Source: Lachnospiraceae bacterium
Lineage (GTDB): Bacteria > Bacillota > Clostridia > Lachnospirales > Lachnospiraceae
Direction of reading: 5' to 3'
Assembly: GCA_910574965.1 (NCBI GenBank)
Contig: CAJTDB010000005.1
Coordinates: forward strand, 1-64,000
DNA length: 64,000 bases
Of this stretch, positions 33,235 to 42,336 are shown piece after piece. A program made the position numbers and the translations under genes. The notes under the pieces were generated by a model that was not told the origin of the DNA, did not search any database, and saw only the letters and a list, made by a program, of their open reading frames with translations. Position 1 is the first letter of the stretch. Each line of letters starts with the position of its first letter.

Positions 33235-34554
33235 ATGAAAAAAGTTGTCAAATTTGGAGGAAGTTCCCTGGCCAGCGCAGAGCAGTTTGTGAAAGTCGGA
33301 AAAATCATACTGGCAGATGAAAGCCGCCGGTATGTAGTTCCGTCAGCGCCCGGCAAACGGTTTGACGGAGACACCAAAGTGACGGATATGCTCTATCAAT
33401 GCTATTATGCCGCTGCTAATGGGGAGGACTTCGGCGGATTGCTGAAGCAGATAAAGGCCCGGTATAATGAAATTATCGGCGGTCTGAATCTGAAGCTTTC
33501 TCTGGATGAAGAATTTGAAGTCATTGCTGAAAACTTTGAGAATAAAGCAGGAAGCGATTATGCAGCGTCCAGAGGAGAATATTTAAACGGCCTCATTATG
33601 GCGGCATATTTGGACTATCCCTTTGTGGATGCGGCGGAGGTGATCCGCTTTTCGGAGGACGGAAACTTTGACGCGGACCGGACAGACAGGATTCTGGGAG
33701 AGCGGCTGAAAGAGCTTCACAAGGCAGTCATTCCGGGTTTTTACGGAGCGTATGAGGACGGAAGGATCAAAACCTTTTCCCGTGGGGGATCGGATATTAC
33801 AGGCTCCATCGTGGCCAAGGCTGCAGGCGCGGACTTATATGAGAACTGGACCGATGTGTCCGGCTTTCTGGTGACGGATCCGAGACTGATTCCGGAACCG
33901 GAAGTGATCGATATCATCACTTATCGGGAACTTCGGGAGCTGTCCTACATGGGAGCTACGGTACTTCATGAGGATGCGATCTTTCCGGTAAGAAAAGCGG
34001 GGATTCCCATTAATATCCGCAACACAAACCGTCCAAAGGATAATGGGACCATGATCGTGTCCAGCACCTGCCACAAACCGCATTTTACGATTACCGGCAT
34101 TGCGGGCAAAAAGGGATTTGTCACCGTCAATATTGAGAAAGATATGATGAATTCGGAAATCGGTTTCGGGCGGAAAGTGCTGGAAGAGTTTGAAAAGCAG
34201 GGGATTTCTTTTGAACATATTCCTTCCGGCATTGATACCATGAGCGTTGTGGTCCATCAGGAAGAGTTTGAGGAACACGAGCAGAAGGTACTTGCCGGCA
34301 TCCAGAGGGCGGTAAATCCGGATTATCTGGAGGTGGAAGGAGATCTGGCGCTGATTGCAGTGGTGGGACGCGCTATGCGGGCCAACCGCGGTACGGCGGG
34401 CAGAATCTTCTCCGCTCTGGCTCATGCCAATGTAAATGTGAAGATGATCGATCAGGGCTCCAGCGAGTGGAATATTATCGTAGGCGTTCGCAATGAGGAT
34501 TTTGAGAAGGCCATCCGTGCCATCTACGATATCTTTATTACGACGCAGATCTAG
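33235..34554 (+). CDS. Aspartate kinase
   Basis: A 439-aa aspartokinase making aspartyl phosphate for lysine, threonine and methionine synthesis. The N-terminal KKVVKFGGSSLASAEQF is the kinase signature; FSRGGSDITGSIVAKAAGADLYENWTDVSG is the aspartate-binding region. Two ACT domains follow (about residues 290-360 and 370-439), ending DQGSSEWNIIVGV, so it is likely feedback-inhibited by an amino acid. Ribosome site GAGGAG precedes ATG 33235. Monocistronic, with its own promoter and terminator. Confidence 0.94.
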   Translation: MKKVVKFGGSSLASAEQFVKVGKIILADESRRYVVPSAPGKRFDGDTKVTDMLYQCYYAAANGEDFGGLLKQIKARYNEIIGGLNLKLSLDEEFEVIAENFENKAGSDYAASRGEYLNGLIMAAYLDYPFVDAAEVIRFSEDGNFDADRTDRILGERLKELHKAVIPGFYGAYEDGRIKTFSRGGSDITGSIVAKAAGADLYENWTDVSGFLVTDPRLIPEPEVIDIITYRELRELSYMGATVLHEDAIFPVRKAGIPINIRNTNRPKDNGTMIVSSTCHKPHFTITGIAGKKGFVTVNIEKDMMNSEIGFGRKVLEEFEKQGISFEHIPSGIDTMSVVVHQEEFEEHEQKVLAGIQRAVNPDYLEVEGDLALIAVVGRAMRANRGTAGRIFSALAHANVNVKMIDQGSSEWNIIVGVRNEDFEKAIRAIYDIFITTQI

Positions 34555-34605
34555 CACTGGGTCCGGATACGGATAAGGATAAGGACCGGATAAAAGGCGG
34601 TCCGC

Positions 34606-34641
34606 AGCTCCTGCACTTTGAAAAGGGGTGCAGGGGCTTTT
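34606..34641 (+). terminator. Terminator after the aspartokinase gene
   Basis: AGCTCCTGCAC...GTGCAGGGGCT followed by TTTTC. Confidence 0.8.
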
Positions 34642-34809
34642 CTGTTTTCCGAACAGACTCTAAAGAATCCTTAAAAATCTGTGAATTTCTACAGTTCATG
34701 GGCAAACTATGGTATACTGTCGCATGACATGATGCCGAAGGAACCAGGCAGGTGCGCGGCAGGATGCGTACAGGGCTTTTCATGATCTCAGGAAATGAAG
34801 GTGATAAGG

Positions 34810-35745
34810 ATGGTTACACGGGAAGAATTTTATGTAAACTCTTCAGATAAAGTTCATATGATACATGGATACCGATGGTATGATCCGGAACAGAAGATAC
34901 AGGGCGTTCTGCAGATGGTGCACGGAATGCTGGAGTATATCGAACGCTATGATGAACTGGCCAGATATATGGCTTCCAAAGGGTATTTTGTGGTCGGACA
35001 TGACCACCTGGGGCATGGAGACTCTGTGAACAGTCCTTCCGAGCTTGGATATGTGGGCGTCCACGGGGCGGTGCTCTGGCTGAAGGACATAGAACTCGTT
35101 CGAAAGATGGCAGTATCCTATGCGCCGGCGGCTCCTTTTATTATGCTGGGGCACAGTATGGGATCATTTCTGGTGCGCCGTTATCTGATCTATCATGGAG
35201 AACGGGTGGACGGTGCGGTCATCATGGGCACAGGCCAGCAGCCGGCAGCACTGGTAAAGGCAGGGCTGGGGATTACTTACCTGTCCATGCTCCGAAGAGG
35301 AAGCAGAGGCCGCAGCCGTTTTCTGAACAATATGACTTGTGCGGGCTTTGCAAAGAGGTATCCGGATAATGCGCACACCGGAAGCTGGATGAGCCGCGAT
35401 CCTCAAGTGCTGATTATGGCGCTGGCAGATCCCAAAATGAATTATGAATTTACACTGAATGCTTTTGAGTCGCTGTTTCGGACCGTCGAGGAAGTGGTGG
35501 ATGTCAGACGTGCGGCAAAGATGCCGAAGGAACTGCCGCTTTTAGTTCTGTCCGGCGACAAAGATCCAGTGGGGGAAAACGGAAAGGGCGTGCGCCGCTT
35601 TGGGGCGATGCTGAAGAAGCTCCGGATGAAAAATGTGACATATACGCTCTATTCCGAGAATCGTCATGAGCTGATTCATGATCTGGATAAAGAACAGGTT
35701 ATGCAGGACATCCTGAACTGGTGCAGGCAAATAGAGAAGAGATAG
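34810..35745 (+). CDS. Alpha/beta hydrolase (lysophospholipase/monoacylglycerol lipase-like)
   Basis: A 311-aa soluble serine hydrolase. QMVHGMLEYIERYDELARYMASKGYFVVGHDHLGHGDS and the nucleophile elbow GHSMGS are typical of the monoacylglycerol lipase group; the late SGDKDPVG and ENRHELIHDLDK supply Asp and His. ATG 34810 follows AAGGTGATAAGG, whereas ATG 34795 lacks a ribosome site. The gene is flanked by terminators and appears monocistronic. The natural ester substrate is unknown. Confidence 0.88.
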   Translation: MVTREEFYVNSSDKVHMIHGYRWYDPEQKIQGVLQMVHGMLEYIERYDELARYMASKGYFVVGHDHLGHGDSVNSPSELGYVGVHGAVLWLKDIELVRKMAVSYAPAAPFIMLGHSMGSFLVRRYLIYHGERVDGAVIMGTGQQPAALVKAGLGITYLSMLRRGSRGRSRFLNNMTCAGFAKRYPDNAHTGSWMSRDPQVLIMALADPKMNYEFTLNAFESLFRTVEEVVDVRRAAKMPKELPLLVLSGDKDPVGENGKGVRRFGAMLKKLRMKNVTYTLYSENRHELIHDLDKEQVMQDILNWCRQIEKR

Positions 35746-35778
35746 GATACGGAACTTCAAAACAGCATCCATCTGGAA

Positions 35779-35835
35779 ACAAGCCGGAAGGATGAACCGG
35801 GAACGGTTCATTCTTCCAGCCGCAGGCTTGTTTTT
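35779..35835 (+). terminator. Terminator after the hydrolase gene
   Basis: ACAAGCC and GGCTTGT enclose a second stem GAACC/GGTTC; followed by TTTTTGG. Confidence 0.82.
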
Positions 35836-35870
35836 GGATGGATACGGAACTTCAATGGGAGGATAAAGAG

Positions 35871-36746
35871 ATGAGAAAATGGCTTTCATGCTTAATGGTG
35901 CTGGTGATGCTCACGGCTCCGATGATACAGGCGGATGCGGCGGAGAAGGCCGTGCTGGCGCTGGGGGCGGATCTGAGTGCAGATCAGCGGGCAGTTGTAT
36001 TGTCGGAGATGGGGATCAGCGAAGAAGAAGCAGCTTCTTATCAGACAATTTACATTACCAATGATATGGAGCATCAGTATCTGGACAGCTCCATCGGCGC
36101 TTCGGTAGTGGGCCGCCATGCATTGTCCTCAGTCCTTCTGATTCCTCAGGAGAGCGGGGCGGGGCTTAGCGTGGAGACACATAATATCAATTATTGTACG
36201 ATAGCTATGTACAAAAATGCTCTGCTGACAGCAGGAGTTCAGGATGCAAAGGTGATTGTGGCGGCGCCAAGCCAGGTGAGCGGAACGGCGGCTCTGATTG
36301 GTGCGGTCAAAGCTTATGAGACTTACAGCGGGGAAGAAGTGGCACAGGATGCCTTTGAGACGGCCACCAATGAACTGGTACTGACAGGGGAACTGATGGA
36401 AGAGCTGGATTCGGAACAGATCTCGGACCTGATCGCATATTTGAAGCAGAAAGTGGCGGAAAACGGGCTGGACGATCCGGACAAACTGGAGGAGCTGGTA
36501 AAACAGGCGGCCAAAGAGATGGACATGAGCCTGACTGATGCGCAGATAAGCCAGCTTGTAGATCTTCTGCTGAAGCTTAGCAAACTGGATATTGATGCCG
36601 GCAAGCTGGTCAGCCAGGCGAAAGAATTATATGACAAGCTGGATGATCTTGGAATCGAGCTGGACACCAAAAAAGTGGGAAATTTTGTTACCCGTTTTGT
36701 GTCGTCCATATGGGAGCTCATTCAGGGCTTTATGTCCAGAGATTAA
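35871..36746 (+). CDS. Secreted DUF1002 domain protein
   Basis: A 291-aa protein with a signal peptide (LSCLMVLVMLTAPMIQADA, residues about 4-24) followed by the DUF1002 region (LALGADLSADQRAVVLSEMG, VGRHALSSVLLIP, ITYY-like NINYCTIAMYKNAL). The second half is helical and charged. This family is frequent in Firmicutes and has no established function. ATG 35871 follows GGGAGG; the longer frame is not supported. A C-terminal cytoplasmic anchor is absent. Confidence 0.88.
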   Translation: MRKWLSCLMVLVMLTAPMIQADAAEKAVLALGADLSADQRAVVLSEMGISEEEAASYQTIYITNDMEHQYLDSSIGASVVGRHALSSVLLIPQESGAGLSVETHNINYCTIAMYKNALLTAGVQDAKVIVAAPSQVSGTAALIGAVKAYETYSGEEVAQDAFETATNELVLTGELMEELDSEQISDLIAYLKQKVAENGLDDPDKLEELVKQAAKEMDMSLTDAQISQLVDLLLKLSKLDIDAGKLVSQAKELYDKLDDLGIELDTKKVGNFVTRFVSSIWELIQGFMSRD

Positions 36747-36752
36747 CAAAGG

Positions 36753-37019
36753 CTAATCTTCTTCGATCACATGAAAATCCAGATAATCGAAATCAATATC
36801 ATCTATAAAGCTGTCCTGGTAAAAGCGGATTCTGGCGTGCCGCTTAAATTCCCGGATACCCGAATCGAGCCAGATGGGCCTGCTTAAGTCAAAAGCGCAG
36901 CAGATCTCATCCAGAGCCTGGAACACTTTATGTGTACGAGTCTCCTCGGTATCGTTGCAGACAGTGATGTCTTTGAGCATTCGGTTGTCTTTATATATTT
37001 TTCCCCATACACGGAACAT
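36753..37019 (-). CDS. Small conserved-looking hypothetical protein (88 aa)
   Basis: Convergent with the DUF1002 gene (6 bp apart) and divergent from the TtcA-like gene. The start MFRVWGKIYKDNRM at 37019 has AGAGGTG 5 nt upstream. The protein is acidic, ends FIDDIDFDYLDFHVIEED and has Cys41-Cys42 in LDEICCAFDLSRP. Similar short proteins occur beside housekeeping genes in Lachnospiraceae as far as I can recall; function unknown. Confidence 0.75.
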   Translation of the reverse strand: MFRVWGKIYKDNRMLKDITVCNDTEETRTHKVFQALDEICCAFDLSRPIWLDSGIREFKRHARIRFYQDSFIDDIDFDYLDFHVIEED

Positions 37020-37094
37020 GATGCACCTCTCAAACAGTTGATGATTATACAGTATATCGGCTGAAGGGAGGAATGTAAAGGATGAATTTCAGGA

Positions 37095-37943
37095 ATGAGG
37101 ACGGAACATTTGGAGCGTTGTAAAGAGATTGAACGAAGCATTATAAAGAAATACCGGAAGAACATCTGGCGGCCGTTTATCCGGGGGCTTCAGGATTATG
37201 ACCTGGTGAAAGAAGGAGACAGGATTGCTGTCTGTATCTCCGGCGGCAAAGACTCCATGCTGATGGCAAAGCTTCTGCAGGAACTGAAACGCCATGGAAA
37301 ATTTCCCTTTGAACTGGAATTTCTCGTCATGGATCCCGGCTACAATCCGGCCAATCGGCAGCGGATCGAGGAAAATGCAGCGCTTCTTGGCATTCCGATT
37401 ACGGTCTTTCAGTCGGATATTTTTGATGTGGTAGTAGATATACAGGAAAATCCCTGTTACCTTTGTGCACGTATGCGCAGAGGCTTTCTCTATGCCCATG
37501 CAAAAGAACTTGGATGTAATAAGATCGCCCTTGGACATCATTTTGATGATGTGATTGAGACGATTCTTATGGGTATGCTGTATGGCGGGCAGATGCAGAC
37601 GATGATGCCCAAGCTGCACAGCACGAATTTTGAAGGAATGGAGCTGATTCGTCCCATGTATCTGGTCCATGAAGAGGCGATCCTGGACTGGGTTCGGTTT
37701 CACAATCTGCATTTCCTGCAGTGCGCCTGCCGGTTTACGGAGCAGTACGAAGTGGACGAACACGGGGCCAACAATTCCAAGCGGCAGGAAATGAAAGAGC
37801 TGATCGCCCGTTTCCGCAAGATCAGTCCGGTCATCGAGAAAAACATTTTTCGGAGTGTGGAAAATGTGAACCTGAATACAATTATCAGCTATCAACAAGG
37901 GGGAAATGTGCATCATTTTCTGGACAATTATGATAATAAATAA
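37095..37943 (+). CDS. TtcA-like tRNA thiolation (PP-loop) protein
   Basis: A 282-aa adenylating enzyme of the TtcA/TtuA group that inserts sulfur into tRNA. The PP-loop is ISGGKDS (residues 48-54). The Fe-S cysteines are C121-Y-L-C124 and a later pair C209/C211. GHHFDDVIETILMGMLYGGQM is the family core. In E. coli TtcA makes 2-thiocytidine at tRNA position 32; the exact target here is not fixed by sequence. Ribosome site is a short AGGA. Confidence 0.85.
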   Translation: MRTEHLERCKEIERSIIKKYRKNIWRPFIRGLQDYDLVKEGDRIAVCISGGKDSMLMAKLLQELKRHGKFPFELEFLVMDPGYNPANRQRIEENAALLGIPITVFQSDIFDVVVDIQENPCYLCARMRRGFLYAHAKELGCNKIALGHHFDDVIETILMGMLYGGQMQTMMPKLHSTNFEGMELIRPMYLVHEEAILDWVRFHNLHFLQCACRFTEQYEVDEHGANNSKRQEMKELIARFRKISPVIEKNIFRSVENVNLNTIISYQQGGNVHHFLDNYDNK

Positions 37944-38146
37944 GTATAGCTTATAAATAGACAGGAACTGACAAAATATTTCATAAATCACTGGTTTATT
38001 TTAACAGAATATGCGTGTCTGTCATGATATAATGGAAAAGACATTTATCAGCGCCTGCCGGCTTTTGGAACACTGCAGAAGGCCGGACGCATGAAAACAG
38101 AAGAGAGAAATGCGCAGCGAGGCATGTAGGGGAGTGTAAGAAGATC

Positions 38147-38800
38147 ATGGCAACAGAGATGACGATTCAGGAGTACATCCGCGATCGTTCGGAGAAGGAC
38201 AGTTTTGAAACTGCGATGTTTATCTATGAATCTGCTTTGATTCAGATGAGCAGCAGAATCGAGGTATTGAACAATGAATTAAGTCACGTGTACCAGTACA
38301 ATCCGATCGAATATGTGAAAACCCGCCTGAAAACGCCGGAGAGCATTATGAAAAAGCTCCGGAAAAACGGGCATAATATCACCATTGATGATATGGTGGA
38401 GTATGTAAACGATATTGCAGGCATCCGCATTACCTGTTCGTTTTTTTCGGAGGTATATTTTCTGGCGGATATGCTGGCAAGACAGGACAATCTGTCGGTC
38501 ATTCATATTAAGGACTATATCGGACATCCGAAGGAGAGCGGATATAAGAGTTACCATATGCTTCTGTCGATTCAGGTGGCGCTGGCTGATGCGGTGATAC
38601 CGACAAAAGTGGAAGTGCAGCTTCGAACCATGGCCATGGATTTCTGGGCCAGCCTGGAACACAAGATTTACTATAAATATGAAGGAAATGCTCCTGGGTA
38701 TTTTGCCAGGGAGCTGCAGGAGTGCGCTTCCATCATATCCAGGCTGGATGCTAAGATGATGTCGCTGAATGAGGCTATGAAACGGATTGACGGGGAATGA
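38147..38800 (+). CDS. Small alarmone synthetase, GTP pyrophosphokinase (RelQ-type)
   Basis: A 217-aa single-domain (p)ppGpp synthetase without hydrolase or TGS domains. VKTRLKTPESIMKKLRKNG, DIAGIRITCSF and GYKSYHMLLSI are the substrate-binding motifs, and VEVQLRTMAMDFWASLEHKIYYK is the conserved C-terminal block of RelQ/RelP. It presumably raises alarmone levels under stress. Monocistronic, followed by a hairpin at 38853. Confidence 0.93.
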   Translation: MATEMTIQEYIRDRSEKDSFETAMFIYESALIQMSSRIEVLNNELSHVYQYNPIEYVKTRLKTPESIMKKLRKNGHNITIDDMVEYVNDIAGIRITCSFFSEVYFLADMLARQDNLSVIHIKDYIGHPKESGYKSYHMLLSIQVALADAVIPTKVEVQLRTMAMDFWASLEHKIYYKYEGNAPGYFARELQECASIISRLDAKMMSLNEAMKRIDGE

Positions 38801-38852
38801 GCAAAAGGGGGCAGGCCCTCACAGAACCAAAAAGAGTTATAAAATGAGGAGT

Positions 38853-38877
38853 GCCCCGGCAATACGGATGCCGGGGC
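38853..38877 (+). terminator. Hairpin after the alarmone synthetase gene
   Basis: GCCCCGGC-aatacggat-GCCGGGGC followed by TTATTATG. The T-run is poor. Confidence 0.6.
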
Positions 38878-38944
38878 TTATTATGAAAAAATTTATCTAT
38901 ATGTCTTTGTTTTACTTTGATTTATAGATATTGTAGCAGAAGAA

Positions 38945-38983
38945 TGTGAATAAAATATGAATAAAGTATGAACTTATTGTAAA
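38945..38983. promoter_or_regulatory. Four 11-bp-spaced repeats upstream of pyrophosphatase (Pho-box-like)
   Basis: TGTGAA (38945), TATGAA (38956), TATGAA (38967) and TGTAAA (38978) stand exactly 11 bp apart. Read on the other strand they are TTCACA/TTCATA, similar to PhoP/PhoB direct repeats. The target would be the pyrophosphatase gene at 39122. No clear -10/-35 pair was found between 38984 and 39110, which otherwise holds only AT-rich sequence. Confidence 0.5.
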
Positions 38984-39121
38984 AATATACAAAAAATGCG
39001 AGAAAAAAAGAAGATATATGTACATAGTTTCTAAAAGATAAAACTGTGGAAAGAGAACTGGTTGTCAAAAGCGACGAGAAGTGCTAAAATAAATGCAGAA
39101 TACAGGGAAAAGGAGCAGGGT

Positions 39122-40768
39122 ATGATAACAGAGACAGCACCGGTCTATGTGATCGGGCATAAGAATCCGGATACCGACTCGATCTGTTCGGCCATTGCAT
39201 ATGCGGAATTAAAAAACCGGCTTCATGGAGGCGGGTATTGTGCCGCCAGGGCAGGGCAGATCAATCAGGAGACGCAGTATGTACTGAATTTCTTTCAGGC
39301 ATCAGCGCCTAAATATGTGGAAGATGTGATGACAGATGTGCGGGATATTGAGATCCGCAAGACCAAGGGAGTTTCCGGGCAGATCTCTCTGAAAAAAGCA
39401 TGGAACATGATGCGTGCCCTTGGGGTAGTGACCCTTCCGATTACGGAAGAACAGAGGCTTCAGGGGCTGATTACCATCGGTGATATCGCGAATGCATACA
39501 TGGATGTATACGACAACTGCAGTTTGTCCGCGGCCCATACTCCCTATAAAAATATATTAGAGACACTTGACGGGGTTATGCTTAACGGTGACGAGAGCGC
39601 AGTCTACGAAAAAGGCGAGGTGGTAATTGCAGCAGCCAATCCGGATGTCATGGAGGATTATATCCATGAGGGGGATATGGTGATCCTGGGCAACCGGTAC
39701 GAGTCTCAGCTCTGTGCCATAGAGATGAATGCGGCGTGCATCATCGTCTGTATGGATGCCAAAGTGTCCAAGACGATCCGCAAGCTGGCGCAGGAGAATA
39801 ACTGTAATATCATTGTCACGCCTCATGATACATTTACCGTGGCCAGGATGATAAACCAAAGTATGCCGATCTCTCATTTTATGAAAGAAAGTAACTTGAT
39901 TACCTTTAAAGTGACGGAGAAAACGGAAGACATTAAAGGAATCATGGGCCAGAAGCGTTACCGGGATTTCCCGATCCTTGATGCGGACGGAAACTATATC
40001 GGTATGATTTCCAGAAGGAATCTTCTGAACCTTCGAAGAAAACGGGTGATTCTGGTAGATCACAATGAGGCCAGTCAGACGGTGGACGGCATCGACCATG
40101 CGGAGATTTTGGAGATCATCGACCATCACAGAATCGGTACGTTAGAGACGCTGGAGCCGGTTTTCTTCCGGAATCAGCCGGTAGGCTGTACTGCTACCAT
40201 TGTCTACCAGATGTATCAGGAAAACGGAATAGATATTCCCAAAAATATTGCCGGGCTTTTGATGGCGGCGATTTTGTCAGATACGCTGATGTTCCGCTCT
40301 CCTACCTGCACAGCCGTCGATCAGGCGGCAGCAGAGCGGCTCTCGCAAATTTGCGGAGTGGAGATTGAAGAATTTTCCATTGATATGTTCAGTGCCGGCA
40401 GCGATATGGGTTCTAAGACACCGAAAGAGATTTTTAACCAGGATAAGAAAAAGTTTCAGGTGAATGAGCATGAGTTTATCGTTGCACAGATCAACAGCAT
40501 GAACAGCATTGAACTGGATGAGATCAAGGAGAAGCTGGTGCCTTATCTGGAGAAGGAATTCGAGACGCTGGAAGTGGAGATGTGTTTTGTAATGCTGACC
40601 AACATTGTAAAGGAGAAGACAGAGCTTCTTTGCTTCGGAGAGCACGCCAAGGAGACGGCGCGCAGTGCGTTCCAGCTTCCGGAGGACGTGGCAGATATCC
40701 GGCTGAAGGGGCTGGTGTCCCGAAAGAAACAACTGATACCGAGCATCGTGACGGTGCTGCAGCAGTAG
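39122..40768 (+). CDS. Manganese-dependent inorganic pyrophosphatase with CBS/DRTGG insert (family II)
   Basis: A 548-aa DHH-family pyrophosphatase. The N-terminal metal motif is GHKNPDTDSICSAIAYAE, followed by an insert of about 240 residues with two CBS domains around a DRTGG domain (regulation by adenine nucleotides in relatives), then VDHNEASQTVDGIDHAEILEIIDHHRIG and the C-terminal DHHA2 domain with ending RLKGLVSRKKQLIP. ATG 39122 has AAGGAG 8 nt upstream; the longer frame lacks one. It degrades PPi released by biosynthesis. Confidence 0.92.
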   Translation: MITETAPVYVIGHKNPDTDSICSAIAYAELKNRLHGGGYCAARAGQINQETQYVLNFFQASAPKYVEDVMTDVRDIEIRKTKGVSGQISLKKAWNMMRALGVVTLPITEEQRLQGLITIGDIANAYMDVYDNCSLSAAHTPYKNILETLDGVMLNGDESAVYEKGEVVIAAANPDVMEDYIHEGDMVILGNRYESQLCAIEMNAACIIVCMDAKVSKTIRKLAQENNCNIIVTPHDTFTVARMINQSMPISHFMKESNLITFKVTEKTEDIKGIMGQKRYRDFPILDADGNYIGMISRRNLLNLRRKRVILVDHNEASQTVDGIDHAEILEIIDHHRIGTLETLEPVFFRNQPVGCTATIVYQMYQENGIDIPKNIAGLLMAAILSDTLMFRSPTCTAVDQAAAERLSQICGVEIEEFSIDMFSAGSDMGSKTPKEIFNQDKKKFQVNEHEFIVAQINSMNSIELDEIKEKLVPYLEKEFETLEVEMCFVMLTNIVKEKTELLCFGEHAKETARSAFQLPEDVADIRLKGLVSRKKQLIPSIVTVLQQ

Positions 40769-40776
40769 CATAGAGA

Positions 40777-40813
40777 ACAGGGCCCGGCGGCGAAGCCGCC
40801 GAGTCCTGTTTTG
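40777..40813. terminator. Bidirectional terminator between pyrophosphatase and XRE genes
   Basis: AACAGGgCCCGGCGG-cgaag-CCGCCGagtCCTGTTTT. The flanking A and T runs suit both convergent genes. Confidence 0.85.
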
Positions 40814-40850
40814 TCTGTATGCCTTGGGAAAAGCAAACAAGATGCCGGAT

Positions 40851-41369
40851 TTAATAAAGACGTTTCCTGTTTTTGAAAAGATAACAGAAACACAGCAGAA
40901 GTCCCAGGACGCCGCTTCCGATGGAGGGCAGAAGAAGCTGATGATAATCTACAGGGGCTGATGCATATTCTCCCACGGCAATGTATCGATACAACATATA
41001 CTGTGTACTGCTGGTTGTATAAGACAAAGCCGCGATAAAGACGGCAGACAGAATGCTTATCATCAAAAAGAGCAGTCCGGCGGTCAGCAAAAGCATCATG
41101 TTTCGGTTATGCAGATTGATCTTCACCAGATCTTCCAGCGTGATTTTTTCTTCCGTTTTTTCCATAGGGGCTTCTTCCTCCAACATGAGATCGTCCAGAG
41201 GCACTTGGAACATCCGGCTTATGGTTGCCACACTTTCCAGATCAGGCATCGTCGTGCCGGCTTCCCATTTAGAGATGGTCTGCCTGGATACATGAAGCTT
41301 TTCAGCAAGCTGTTCCTGTGTCATTCCTGAAAGTTTTCGTAATTGACTGATTTTATTTCCGATTTGCAT
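40851..41369 (-). CDS. XRE family regulator with C-terminal membrane helices
   Basis: A 172-aa protein with an N-terminal Cro/CI helix-turn-helix (ISQLRKLSGMTQEQLAEKLH, then VSRQTISKWEAGTTMPDLES) to about residue 65, a short linker and two membrane segments (about 91-114 and 146-165). Membrane-tethered XRE regulators are common in Clostridia; targets are unknown. It is divergent from the iron operon at 41784. Confidence 0.88.
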   Translation of the reverse strand: MQIGNKISQLRKLSGMTQEQLAEKLHVSRQTISKWEAGTTMPDLESVATISRMFQVPLDDLMLEEEAPMEKTEEKITLEDLVKINLHNRNMMLLLTAGLLFLMISILSAVFIAALSYTTSSTQYMLYRYIAVGEYASAPVDYHQLLLPSIGSGVLGLLLCFCYLFKNRKRLY

Positions 41370-41693
41370 AAGATATAGTGCGTCCTCCTTTCGAGATCAT
41401 TATATGGAATTTCCTTCTGTATTTCCAGCAATAAGCGTTGACATTTGTGCTACAAATGCTGACATCGCCTGTCAGACTATACAAATAAAATCATTTCTTT
41501 TGGAACTTTTTCCTTTTCAGATGTTCTGATTATATACGCTGCACCAGGAAATGACAACTCCATCGCTCTCAATGGTTTGCTCGGCTTCTGAACAGAGTAT
41601 GTGCAGAAAAAGAATGTTAGTTTGAACAAATTTTTGAACATACTTGATATGAGCGACAGAAATCATCAAAAGCCTATGAAAAAACTTAAAATG

Positions 41694-41726
41694 TTAGTTG
41701 ACATTAACTAAAAAGGTGTATATAAT
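41694..41726 (+). promoter_or_regulatory. Iron-operon promoter with overlapping palindromic operator
   Basis: TTGACA (41698-41703), 17 bp, TATAAT (41721-41726). TTAGTTGACATTAACTAA (41694-41711) is a palindrome covering the -35. It shares GTTAG-N8-AACTA with 42306-42321 and 52937-52954. The form is like a DtxR/Fur-type metal-responsive site. Confidence 0.75.
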
Positions 41727-41783
41727 AAGAGCTGTAAATAAGATTTATTTTCAATTACGAATGTTTGGAAGGGAGAAAGCGGT

Positions 41784-41996
41784 ATGGCATTGGCGATGAT
41801 GAGTATTGGCGAGAGGAGAAAGGTCATAAAGCTTCGTGGAAAGGATGAAGTGGTCCGGCATTTGCAGGATCTTGGGTTTGCGCCAGGGTCAGAAGTTCAG
41901 GTGCTCGGCGAGAATACCGCAGGCATGATTCTTCTGGTAAAAGGAGTCCGCATTGCCTTGGACCGCGGGCTTGCCAGTAAGATCATGGTGGCTTAG
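41784..41996 (+). CDS. feoA: Ferrous iron transport protein A (FeoA)
   Basis: A 70-aa SH3-like cytoplasmic protein (RRKVIKLRGKDEVVRHLQDLGFAPGSEVQVLGE...GVRIALDRGLASKIMV) that supports FeoB. First gene of the feo operon, 38 bp before a second FeoA gene. Ribosome site GGAAGGGAG precedes ATG 41784. The distal basic stretch and LDRGLA are as in FeoA. Confidence 0.92.
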   Translation: MALAMMSIGERRKVIKLRGKDEVVRHLQDLGFAPGSEVQVLGENTAGMILLVKGVRIALDRGLASKIMVA

Positions 41997-42034
41997 ATGA
42001 ATCTGAACGGAACAAATATAAAAAGGAGAAAGAA

Positions 42035-42256
42035 ATGCAGACATTAAGAGAAACAACAGTCGGGAGTACCGTTTCGGTGGTGAAGCTTCATGGAGAGGGT
42101 GCGGTAAAACGAAGGATTATGGATATGGGGCTTACAAAAGGAACGTTGGTCTATGTGCGTAAAGTAGCGCCGCTGGGGGATCCGGTGGAAGTGACTGTGC
42201 GCGGATACGAATTGTCTCTTAGGAAGGAAGATGCCTCTATGATTGAGGTGCGGTAG
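42035..42256 (+). CDS. feoA: Ferrous iron transport protein A (FeoA), second copy
   Basis: A 73-aa SH3-like protein (GSTVSVVKLHGEGAVKRRIMDMGLTKGTLVYVRKVAPLGDPVEVTVRGYELSLRKEDA) that follows the FeoA consensus more closely than the first copy. Two non-identical FeoA genes before FeoB are common in Clostridia. Ribosome site AAAGGAG. The 80-bp gap to feoB holds a small hairpin (42271-42289) and an operator-like palindrome. Confidence 0.93.
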   Translation: MQTLRETTVGSTVSVVKLHGEGAVKRRIMDMGLTKGTLVYVRKVAPLGDPVEVTVRGYELSLRKEDASMIEVR

Positions 42257-42304
42257 GAGATTGTTTATAAAAGGCTGCTTCGGCAGCTTATATTTCAGAA
42301 TATT

Positions 42305-42322
42305 GGTTAGATGAAACTAACT
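42305..42322. promoter_or_regulatory. Second iron-type operator, before feoB
   Basis: GGTTAGATGAAACTAACT shares GTTAG and AACTA arms with the sites at 41694 and 52936. It lies just before the feoB ribosome site. Confidence 0.5.
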
Positions 42323-42336
42323 ACGAGGAGGAAATT

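Noticed and set aside
39062-39121. N-terminal extension of the pyrophosphatase
   Set aside because: The longer start lacks a ribosome site; ATG 39122 has AAGGAG and matches the family N-terminus.
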